Position numbers and translations under genes: made by a program. 64,000 nt of DNA from Streptomyces hoynatensis (GTDB lineage Bacteria > Actinomycetota > Actinomycetes > Streptomycetales > Streptomycetaceae): positions 1 through 64,000 of the forward strand of contig NZ_RBAL01000003.1 of NCBI RefSeq assembly GCF_003626535.1, given 5' to 3'. Shown here piece after piece: positions 58,017 through 64,000 of the stretch. Within the stretch, counting starts at the first letter, position 1; every line of letters starts with the position of its first letter. The notes beneath the pieces were generated by a model that saw nothing but the letters and a program-made list of their open reading frames with translations, did no database searches and was not told the DNA's origin.

Positions 58017-58094
58017 CCGCGGCGAACGGTACCGTGTTTCACGTCTGAACGGATGCGCGGGCCCCGGGCCCGGACGAGACCGAAGTGGGGACGG

Positions 58095-58787
58095 ATGCAA
58101 CAGCCTGGTGGGATGCCGGTACCACCCCCGGCCCCGCTCGACGGCGGGACGACCGGGTACATACAGCTGCCGCCAGGCGGCATGGTTCCCGCCCCGCAGC
58201 ACGCCCACGAGGCGCCGCCGGACGTGGCGCACACGGGCCTGGCCGTGCTGCTGATCGGCCCGGCCGGCGCCGGGAAGACGACCGTCGCCCGCTACTGGGC
58301 GGAGCGCCGCCGGGTGCCCACCGCCCACATCAGCCTCGACGACGTGCGCGAGTGGGTGCGTTCCGGCTTCGCCGACCCGCGCTCCGGCTGGGACGACCAC
58401 TCCGAGGCGCAGTACCGCCTGGCCCGCCGCACCTGCGGCTTCGCCGCCCGGAACTTCCTCGCCAACGGGATCTCCTGCATCCTCGACGACGCCGTGTTCC
58501 CCGACCGGCCTGCCGTCGGGCTCGGCGGCTGGAAGCGGCACGTCGGCCCCGGCCTCATCCCCATCGTGCTGCTGCCGGGTCTCGACGTCGTCCTGGAGCG
58601 GAACGCCGCCCGCACCGGCACCCGCCGGCTGTCCGACGAGGAGGTGGCGACGATCCACGGCCGGATGGCCGGCTGGTACGGCTCGGGGCTGCCCATCATC
58701 GACAACTCGCGGCACGACGTCGCCACCACCGCGCGGATGCTGGACGAGGCGGTGGCCCGCAGCCTCAGCGCGCCGCCGCCCTGGTGA
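58095..58787 (+). CDS. P-loop NTPase/kinase-like protein, unknown substrate
   Basis: A 230-residue protein. The first 45 residues are Pro/Gly-rich; then LAVLLIGPAGAGKTTVARYWAERRRVPTAHISLDDVREW gives Walker A and an Asp-Asp acidic pair. The layout (HISLDDVREWV … SCILDDAVFPDRP … GLPIIDNS) resembles Zeta-toxin/AAA_33-type small-molecule kinases. No substrate can be assigned. GTGGGGACGG lies before ATG 58095. It sits between the aro operon and the efp genes, a place where streptomycetes carry it as I recall. Confidence 0.75.
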   Translation: MQQPGGMPVPPPAPLDGGTTGYIQLPPGGMVPAPQHAHEAPPDVAHTGLAVLLIGPAGAGKTTVARYWAERRRVPTAHISLDDVREWVRSGFADPRSGWDDHSEAQYRLARRTCGFAARNFLANGISCILDDAVFPDRPAVGLGGWKRHVGPGLIPIVLLPGLDVVLERNAARTGTRRLSDEEVATIHGRMAGWYGSGLPIIDNSRHDVATTARMLDEAVARSLSAPPPW

Positions 58788-58853
58788 GCGGGGAGCCGCC
58801 GGGGGACTGCCCCGACCGGACGTGCTGAGGCGGCCGGGGGCCGCGCTCCTGCG

Positions 58854-58866
58854 TAGGCTCGGTGCA
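58854..58866 (+). promoter_or_regulatory. -10 box of a probable leaderless promoter for the M24-like gene
   Basis: TAGGCT (58854–58859) is 6 nt before ATG 58866, without a ribosome site. Confidence 0.5.
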
Positions 58867-59978
58867 TGTCCGACGTACACGCGGGCCGACGTTCCCGGCT
58901 GCGTGCCCGCTCCGCACCGGCGCAGGGCGAGGCCGCCGTGGTCTCCCGGCCGGCCAACGTCCGCTACCTGACCGGGGCCGCCCCCGCGGGCGCGGTGCTG
59001 CTCGTCGGCCACGCGGGCCAGGACGTGCTCTTCGGGCACTGGGACCCCTCCCAGGACCCGCCAGGACCCCGCCCGGTGGACGACGACGGGCTGCGCACCG
59101 TGGTCCTCCCGGACGAGGACGACCCGGCCGAGGCCGCCGTGCGGCAGGCCGCCGAGGCGGGCGCGCGGGCCGTCGCCGTCGAGGAACACCACCTCACCGT
59201 GGCCAGGCACCGCTCGCTGGCGCGCTGCGTGCCCGGCACGGAGCTGACCGACCTGGGCTGCGCGGTGGAGCGGCAGCGGCTGGTGAAGGACGAGGACGAG
59301 ATCACGGCGCTGCGGGTGGCCGCCGAGATCACCGACCGGGCGCTCGGCGAGCTCCTGGAGTCGATCCTGGTGGGGCGCACCGAGCGGCACCTGGCCCTGG
59401 AGCTGGAACGCAGGCTGGTCGACCACGGCGCGGACGGGCCGGCCTTCCCCACCTCGGTGGCCACCGGCAGCCACTCCGGTCTCGCCGGGCACCGGCCCAC
59501 CGACCGCAGGGTCGAGGAGGGCGACTTCCTCACGGTCAGGCTCGGCGCCCGCTTCCGCGGCTACCGCTGCCAGATCGGCCGCACCTTCGTCATCGGCACC
59601 AGCCCGGCCGACTGGCAGATCGAGCTGTACGAGGTGGTCTTCGCCGCCCAGCGGGCCGCCAGGGAGGCGCTGACCCCGGGCGTGGAGTACCGGGAGGTGG
59701 ACCGGGCGGCCCGCGAGGTGCTGGCCGCGGCCGGGCACGGCACGGCGCTGGGCCCGGTGACCGGCCACGGGGTGGGGCTGGAAATCGGGGAGGACCCTCG
59801 GCTGTCCCCCGCGGCCATGGGTAGACTTGGCCCCTGTGTGCCGGTCACCGTCGAGCCGGGGGTCCATCTTCCGGGCCGGGGCGGTGTCCGGATCGACGAC
59901 ACGCTCGTCGTCCGCTCACCCGCGGACGGCGGACCGGAGCTACTCACCATCACGACCAAGGAGCTCCTCGCCCTGTGA
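58866..59978 (+). CDS. creatinase/aminopeptidase-P fold (M24-like) protein with altered metal ligands
   Basis: A 370-residue pita-bread-fold protein: N-terminal creatinase domain (about 15–130) and M24-like domain (about 135–365). Of the five metal ligands, His301 (GHGVGLEIG) and Glu330 (VEPGVHLPG) are kept. The first Asp position is Arg225 (TVRLGARF), the second is Gln236 (CQIGRTF) and the last Glu is Asp344 (VRIDDTL). A dinuclear-metal aminopeptidase activity is therefore doubtful. Position before efp matches pepQ-like genes in many bacteria. It may be a pseudo-enzyme or have another activity. Confidence 0.85.
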   Translation: MSDVHAGRRSRLRARSAPAQGEAAVVSRPANVRYLTGAAPAGAVLLVGHAGQDVLFGHWDPSQDPPGPRPVDDDGLRTVVLPDEDDPAEAAVRQAAEAGARAVAVEEHHLTVARHRSLARCVPGTELTDLGCAVERQRLVKDEDEITALRVAAEITDRALGELLESILVGRTERHLALELERRLVDHGADGPAFPTSVATGSHSGLAGHRPTDRRVEEGDFLTVRLGARFRGYRCQIGRTFVIGTSPADWQIELYEVVFAAQRAAREALTPGVEYREVDRAAREVLAAAGHGTALGPVTGHGVGLEIGEDPRLSPAAMGRLGPCVPVTVEPGVHLPGRGGVRIDDTLVVRSPADGGPELLTITTKELLAL

Positions 59979-60046
59979 CCCCGCGAGGGGCCGGCGCGTG
60001 GGGGGCTGCTGGTCCCTCTGCAGCAGCTGTAGGAGATTCCGCGACC

Positions 60047-60613
60047 GTGGCCACCACGAACGACCTCAAGAACGGCATGGTGCTCAAGCTCGACGGCGGC
60101 CAGTTGTGGTCCGTTGTCGAGTTCCAGCACGTCAAGCCCGGCAAGGGCGGCGCCTTCGTGCGCACCAAGCTCAAGAACGTGCTTTCCGGCAAGGTCGTCG
60201 ACCGGACCTTCAACGCCGGCACGAAGGTCGACACGGCCACCGTGGACCGGCGCGGCATGCAGTTCTCCTACAAGGACGGCGCCGACTTCGTCTTCATGGA
60301 CACCGAGACCTACGAGCAGCTCTACGTCACCCCCGAGACGGTGGGCGACGCGGCCAACTACCTCCTGGAGAACCAGGACTGCACGGTCGCCATCCACGAG
60401 GGCAACCCGCTGTTCGTGGAGCTCCCGGCGGCCGTCGAGCTGGTCGTGGAGTACACCGAGCCCGGCGTGCAGGGCGACCGCTCCACCGGCGGCACCAAGC
60501 CGGCGCGGCTGGAGACCGGCTACGAGATCGGCGTGCCGCTGTTCATCACCACCGGCGAGAAGATCAAGGTCGACACCCGCTCCGGCGAATACCTCGGCCG
60601 GGTGAACAGCTAA
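60047..60613 (+). CDS. efp: translation elongation factor P
   Basis: A 188-residue EF-P that rescues ribosomes stalled at polyproline, relevant in this Pro-rich proteome. The tip loop is [17 protein letters not shown] with a Lys at the modification position; no EpmA or EarP gene is visible here. [18 protein letters not shown] starts the protein at GTG 60047, with AGGAGA about 12 nt upstream. [20 protein letters not shown] is near the C-terminus. nusB follows after 2 nt. Confidence 0.96.
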   Translation: MATTNDLKNGMVLKLDGGQLWSVVEFQHVKPGKGGAFVRTKLKNVLSGKVVDRTFNAGTKVDTATVDRRGMQFSYKDGADFVFMDTETYEQLYVTPETVGDAANYLLENQDCTVAIHEGNPLFVELPAAVELVVEYTEPGVQGDRSTGGTKPARLETGYEIGVPLFITTGEKIKVDTRSGEYLGRVNS

Positions 60614-60615
60614 CC

Positions 60616-61041
60616 GTGGCCGCCCGCAGCAAGGCTCGCAAACGCGCCCTGCAAATCCTGTTCGAGGCCGATCAGCGCGGCGTCGCCCCCGTCGAGGTCC
60701 TGACGAGCTGGGCGGCGCTCGCGCGTGAGGACGACCGGCAGCCGCCGGTCAGCGAGTACGCCAGGGAGCTGGTCGAGGGCTTCGCCGGGCACGCCGAGCG
60801 CATCGACGAGCTGCTCGCGCAGTACACGGTCGGCTGGCCGCTCGACCGGATGCCCGTGGTCGACCGCAACATCCTGCGGCTGGCCGCCTTCGAGCTGATA
60901 TGGCAGGACGAGACGCCCGACGCGGTCGTGCTCGACGAGGCCGTGCAGCTCGCCAGGGAGTTCTCCACGGACGAGTCGCCGGCGTTCGTCAACGGCCTGC
61001 TCGGCCGGCTGAAGGACCTCAAGCCCTCCCTGCGGCGTTAG
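60616..61041 (+). CDS. nusB: transcription antitermination factor NusB
   Basis: A 141-residue helical protein that binds boxA RNA with NusE in rRNA antitermination. ARSKARKRALQILFEADQRG opens it, and VDRNILRLAAFELIW and VLDEAVQLAREFSTDESPAFVNGLLGRL are family signatures. GTG 60616 is directly after efp. A strong hairpin terminates the operon before bldD. Confidence 0.96.
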   Translation: MAARSKARKRALQILFEADQRGVAPVEVLTSWAALAREDDRQPPVSEYARELVEGFAGHAERIDELLAQYTVGWPLDRMPVVDRNILRLAAFELIWQDETPDAVVLDEAVQLAREFSTDESPAFVNGLLGRLKDLKPSLRR

Positions 61042-61072
61042 CCACGCCGGCGCCCTCGGCGCGAGACCGTCC

Positions 61073-61106
61073 GTCCGGGCGGGGACCTGCCGGTCCCCGC
61101 CCGGAC
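61073..61106. terminator. bidirectional terminator between nusB and bldD
   Basis: GTCCGGGCGGGGAC (61073–61086) and GTCCCCGCCCGGAC (61093–61106) make a perfect 14-bp stem with a 6-nt loop between convergent genes. Confidence 0.85.
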
Positions 61107-61120
61107 GCGCGCCGGGCCTC

Positions 61121-61621
61121 TCAGCCCTCTTCCGCCTGGACGGCGCGGCGGGCGTCCGCGCCGAGCACGCCCCAGCTGATCAGCTGCTCCGTCAGCACGG
61201 AGGGCGACTGGTCGTAGATCACGGCGAGGGTGCGCAGGTCGTCCTGACGGATCGAGAGGACCTTGCCGTTGTAGTCGCCGCGCTGGCTTTGGATCGTGGC
61301 GGTGTAACGCTGCAGCGGCCCGGCCTTCTCGCTCGGCACGTGGGCCAGGCGCTCCAGGTCGAGAACCAGCTTCGGCGGCGGCTCGGCGGCACCCCCGGGC
61401 GTCGATCCCGGCAGCAGCTCCTGCACGGGGACCCCGTAGAAGTCCGCCAGCTCCGCGAGGCGCTGCACGGTCACGGCCCGGTCGCCGCGCTCGTAGGAGC
61501 CCACCACGACCGCTTTCCAGCGGCCCTGGGACTTCTCCTCGACTCCATGAAGCGACAGACCCTGCTGGGTGCGGATGGCGCGGAGCTTGGCTCCGAGCTG
61601 TTTGGCGTATTCGCTGGACAT
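61121..61621 (-). CDS. bldD: developmental transcriptional repressor BldD
   Basis: A 166-residue regulator that represses sporulation genes during vegetative growth. The helix-turn-helix domain is about 1–70 (LGAKLRAIRTQQGLSLHGVEEKS). The C-terminal domain holds the c-di-GMP site RxD-x8-RxxD as Arg114, Asp116, Arg125 and Asp128, identical in position to S. coelicolor BldD as I know it. Four c-di-GMP molecules would bridge a dimer. GGGGAGAC precedes ATG 61621. Its own promoter carries two abutting BldD boxes (61645–61674), so it should be autorepressed. Confidence 0.97.
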   Translation of the reverse strand: MSSEYAKQLGAKLRAIRTQQGLSLHGVEEKSQGRWKAVVVGSYERGDRAVTVQRLAELADFYGVPVQELLPGSTPGGAAEPPPKLVLDLERLAHVPSEKAGPLQRYTATIQSQRGDYNGKVLSIRQDDLRTLAVIYDQSPSVLTEQLISWGVLGADARRAVQAEEG

Positions 61622-61644
61622 GTGTCTCCCCGGACGGCTTCCTG

Positions 61645-61686
61645 GTAACTCACTGTGAGGTTACGCAGCGTAATTTCTCTCGTCAA
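61645..61686 (-). promoter_or_regulatory. bldD promoter with two abutting BldD boxes
   Basis: On the minus strand TTGACG (61686–61681), a 17-nt spacer and TAACCT (61663–61658) form a good promoter. GTTACGCAGCGTAAT (61660–61674) fits the BldD consensus NTNACNCWGNGTNAN fully. GTAACTCACTGTGAG (61645–61659) fits with one mismatch. The two 15-mers touch end to end and cover the -10 and spacer, which predicts autorepression. Confidence 0.82.
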
Positions 61687-61745
61687 GCCGAGACGGGCCA
61701 GGGCTCCCTGACCAGGGGCGATGCGTGGCATCCCAGTGACCCTGG

Positions 61746-61807
61746 TAGTCTCGGCGCCGATAGACCGACGTCCTTTAAGGCCCGTCCCGTGAGGCGGGGA
61801 AGGGGGT
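61746..61807 (+). promoter_or_regulatory. pyrR leader with PyrR-binding RNA hairpin
   Basis: TAGTCT (61746–61751) is a likely -10. The leader contains CCCGTCCCGTGAGGCGGG (61781–61798), a stem-loop whose loop and bulge match the PyrR-binding consensus (TCCnGnGAGGC), directly before the purine-rich ribosome site GGGAAGGGGG. In mycobacteria such an element lets UMP-bound PyrR block translation of pyrR; the same is inferred here. I see no antiterminator/terminator pair. Confidence 0.72.
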
Positions 61808-61816
61808 CCGCTCCGC

Positions 61817-62410
61817 ATGGACACCAACGCGCACGCATCCGCGCCGCCCGGCGCGCCCTCCCACGACGCTCCGGCCCGCTCCGTTCTGGAGGCGCCGGAC
61901 ATCGCCCGGGCACTGACCCGGATCGCCCACGAGATCGTCGAGCGCGCCAAGGGCGCCGGCGACGTGGTCCTCCTCGGCATTCCCACCCGAGGCGTCTTCC
62001 TGGCCCGCAGGCTGGGCGAGAAGCTGCGCGGCATCACCGGCCACCCGGTGCCGGTCGGCTCGCTCGACATCACCATGTACCGGGACGACCTGCGGCTGCG
62101 CCCCGCCCGGGCCCTGGCCCGCACCGACATCCCGGGCGAGGGCATCGACGGCGGGCTCGTGGTCCTCGTCGACGACGTGCTGTTCTCCGGCCGGACGATC
62201 AGGGCCGCCCTCGACGCCCTCAACGACATCGGCAGGCCGCGCGCCGTCCAGCTCGCCGTCCTCGTCGACCGGGGCCACCGCGAGCTGCCGATCCGCGCCG
62301 ACTACGTCGGCAAGAACATCCCGACCTCGCTGCGCGAGACGGTGAAGGTGCTGCTCACCGAGGAGGACGGCCGCGACGGCGTGCTCCTCGGCACGCGGCC
62401 CGCCGCCTAG
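61817..62410 (+). CDS. pyrR: pyrimidine operon regulator / uracil phosphoribosyltransferase PyrR
   Basis: A 197-residue type-I PRTase-fold RNA-binding regulator. The PRPP loop is [22 protein letters not shown], and [11 protein letters not shown] and [21 protein letters not shown] are PyrR signatures. It senses UMP/UTP and represses the pyr genes by binding the leader hairpin at 61781–61798. An unconserved stretch of about 20 residues ([19 protein letters not shown]) precedes the domain; an in-frame later start cannot be excluded. Confidence 0.95.
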   Translation: MDTNAHASAPPGAPSHDAPARSVLEAPDIARALTRIAHEIVERAKGAGDVVLLGIPTRGVFLARRLGEKLRGITGHPVPVGSLDITMYRDDLRLRPARALARTDIPGEGIDGGLVVLVDDVLFSGRTIRAALDALNDIGRPRAVQLAVLVDRGHRELPIRADYVGKNIPTSLRETVKVLLTEEDGRDGVLLGTRPAA

Positions 62411-62512
62411 CCACCCGCGCCGCCCTCGGACCGGACCCGCCGCGACGGCGGGCCCGCGTGCCCGGGCGCGCCGGCCTGCCGCAAGCTCGTCCCCCCGTAC
62501 GGAAGGCACCCG

Positions 62513-63496
62513 ATGAAGCGCCACCTCGTCTCGGCCGCCGATCTCACCCGCGACGACGCGCTGCTGATCCTCGACACCGCCGAGGAGCTCACCCGCGTCG
62601 CGGACCGGCCGATCAAGAAGCTCCCCACCCTGCGCGGGCGCACCGTCGTGAACCTCTTCTTCGAGGACTCCACCCGCACCCGCATCTCCTTCGAGGCGGC
62701 CGCCAAGCGGCTGTCCGCCGACGTCATCAACTTCTCCGCGAAGGGCTCCTCCGTCTCCAAGGGCGAGTCGCTGAAGGACACCGCGCTGACCCTGGAGGCG
62801 ATGGGCGCCGACGCCGTCGTCATCAGGCACCACGACTCCGGCGCCCCCCACCGGCTGGCCACCTCCGGGTGGATCGGCGGCTGCGTGGTCAACGCGGGCG
62901 ACGGCACCCACGAGCACCCCACCCAGGCGCTGCTCGACGCGTTCACGCTGCGCCGCCGGCTGGCGGACGGGCCGCGCCGCGGCATCGGCGCCGATCTCTC
63001 CGGGCGCCGGGTCACCATCGTCGGCGACATCCTGCACAGCCGCGTGGCCCGCTCCAACATCCACCTGCTGACCACCCTCGGCGCCGAGGTCACCGTCGTG
63101 GCGCCGCCCACCCTGCTGCCCGTCGGCATCGAGCGCTGGCCCTGCGAGGTGAGCTACGACCTCGACGCGGTGCTGCCGAAGTCCGACGCCGTGATGATGC
63201 TCCGGGTGCAGCGCGAGCGGATGAACGCCGCCTTCTTCCCGACCGAGCGCGAGTATGCGCGGCGTTACGGGCTGCACGGCGGCCGGATGGCCCGCATGCC
63301 CGCGCACGCCCTGGTGATGCACCCGGGGCCCATGAACCGCGGCATGGAGATCACCGCCGAGGTCGCCGACTCGCCGCGCTGCACCGCGGTCGAGCAGGTG
63401 GCCGGCGGGGTGAGCGTCCGGATGGCCGTGCTGTACCTGCTGCTCGGCGGCGCCGAACCCGCCGTGAGCACCCCCCGTACCGAGGAGACCCAGTGA
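62513..63496 (+). CDS. pyrB: aspartate carbamoyltransferase catalytic subunit
   Basis: A 327-residue enzyme committing carbamoyl phosphate and aspartate to pyrimidine synthesis. [21 protein letters not shown] is the carbamoyl-phosphate motif (STRTR), [16 protein letters not shown] the second, and [11 protein letters not shown] near the C-terminus is typical of this class. GGAAGG precedes the ATG. No regulatory PyrI is seen. It overlaps pyrC by GTGA. Confidence 0.97.
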   Translation: MKRHLVSAADLTRDDALLILDTAEELTRVADRPIKKLPTLRGRTVVNLFFEDSTRTRISFEAAAKRLSADVINFSAKGSSVSKGESLKDTALTLEAMGADAVVIRHHDSGAPHRLATSGWIGGCVVNAGDGTHEHPTQALLDAFTLRRRLADGPRRGIGADLSGRRVTIVGDILHSRVARSNIHLLTTLGAEVTVVAPPTLLPVGIERWPCEVSYDLDAVLPKSDAVMMLRVQRERMNAAFFPTEREYARRYGLHGGRMARMPAHALVMHPGPMNRGMEITAEVADSPRCTAVEQVAGGVSVRMAVLYLLLGGAEPAVSTPRTEETQ

Positions 63497-64000
63497 GCGA
63501 GGCGCCGGCGCGGCGGCGAGCGGAAGCGAAAGACACATCCGGGATGGCGAGCGGGATGAACGACACCGGCCAGAGGACGGGCGCACACGGCGCGCAGGAC
63601 ACCGCGGGCGGCGCGGGCCGCACCCTGATCCGCGGCGCCAGGCTGCTCGGCGGCAGCCCCACCGACGTGCTGATCGAGGGCGAGCGCATCGCCGAGATCG
63701 GCCACCACCTCGGCGCCGCGGGCGCCGTCACCGTGGACGCCGGGGGACTGATCCTCCTGCCGGGGCTCGTCGACCTGCACACCCACCTGCGCGAGCCGGG
63801 CCGCGAGGACTCCGAGACGGTCCTCACCGGCACCAGGGCCGCCGCCCGCGGCGGCTACACGGCGGTGCACGCCATGGCCAACACCTTCCCCGTCGCCGAC
63901 ACCGCCGGCGTCGTCGAGCAGGTCTGGCGCCTCGGCCGCGAGTCGGGCTACTGCGACGTGCAGCCGGTCGGCGCCGTGACCGTCGGCCTCGGCGGGGAGC
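63493..64000 (+). CDS. pyrC: dihydroorotase, 5' part (continues beyond window)
   Basis: The frame beginning at GTG 63493 (overlapping the pyrB stop) stays open to the window end. After about 45 poorly conserved residues come [30 protein letters not shown] (metal-binding HxH), [21 protein letters not shown] and [17 protein letters not shown], all characteristic of class-I dihydroorotases. In-frame ATGs at 63544 and 63556 could be the true start, since the N-terminus is longer than usual. Confidence 0.93.
   Translation, partial: MSEAPARRRAEAKDTSGMASGMNDTGQRTGAHGAQDTAGGAGRTLIRGARLLGGSPTDVLIEGERIAEIGHHLGAAGAVTVDAGGLILLPGLVDLHTHLREPGREDSETVLTGTRAAARGGYTAVHAMANTFPVADTAGVVEQVWRLGRESGYCDVQPVGAVTVGLGGE

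Overview
The window is very GC-rich (clearly above 70 %, with near-universal G/C in third codon positions) and is typical of a streptomycete or close relative (Streptomycetaceae). The strongest markers are SsgB, the sporulation-septum protein, and BldD, the c-di-GMP-binding master regulator of development. The long core gene order thrS–HIT–pgsA–patA–pimA–pdxST–yebC–ruvCAB–yajC–secDF–apt–relA … hisS … rarA … rpsD … alaS–ruvX–mltG–aroECKBQ–efp–nusB–bldD–pyrRBC is also the order I know from Streptomyces chromosomes. Almost everything is therefore conserved chromosomal core. The exceptions are a small accessory patch at about 6.8–9.7 kb and a few lineage-specific membrane or regulatory proteins.

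Layout. 1–5.1 kb: the 3' part of a BluB–CobT fusion (lower-ligand synthesis and activation for cobalamin), a CysG/CobA-type sirohaem/precorrin-2 enzyme and a TrmH-family RNA methylase. 5.2–9.7 kb: a Ser/Thr kinase, a small membrane protein, and a minus-strand lasso-peptide locus (precursor 9292–9453, cyclase 7375–9282, PqqD-like B1 7122–7418). This locus abuts the 3' end of a four-tRNA array (Val, Val, Cys, Gly) and has no visible B2 leader protease or exporter. 10.2–15.7 kb: pabB/pabC (folate), a tandem GNAT, a DsbA-like thioredoxin-fold protein, small membrane proteins, ssgB, an SRPBCC protein and tRNA-Val(CAC). 16.2–24.3 kb: thrS, a HIT-family Ap4A-type enzyme and the phosphatidylinositol(-mannoside) genes pgsA/patA/pimA, followed by a LemA-like protein. 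24.5–30 kb: PLP synthase pdxST, yebC, ruvCAB. 29.6–36.6 kb: yajC–secD–secF–apt–relA (protein export, purine salvage, stringent response).

36.6–48.4 kb: a DUF349 protein, a membrane-anchored cyclophilin, an MBL hydrolase, hisS, VKOR, rarA, an iron-box-controlled DUF2470 gene divergent from rpsD, an AfsR-like ATPase/TPR protein lacking a DNA-binding domain, and two small membrane proteins ahead of alaS. 48.4–61 kb: alaS–ruvX–mltG–aroE and then aroC–aroK–aroB–aroQ (shikimate pathway, translationally coupled), a P-loop protein, a creatinase-fold protein with a degraded metal site, efp and nusB. 61.1–64 kb: bldD with two abutting BldD boxes on its own promoter, then pyrR (PyrR-binding leader), pyrB and the start of pyrC.

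The least ordinary item is the lasso-peptide locus. Its predicted 20-residue core (GQWIGMEPDGSWGHHYTPPS) is one I do not recognise, and the locus lacks the protease normally needed to mature it. Other regulatory signals read directly from the sequence are the DmdR/IdeR-type iron box, a helically phased direct repeat at the pdxS promoter, several leaderless promoters with a TANNNT box 6–8 nt before the start codon, and numerous hairpin terminators between convergent genes.
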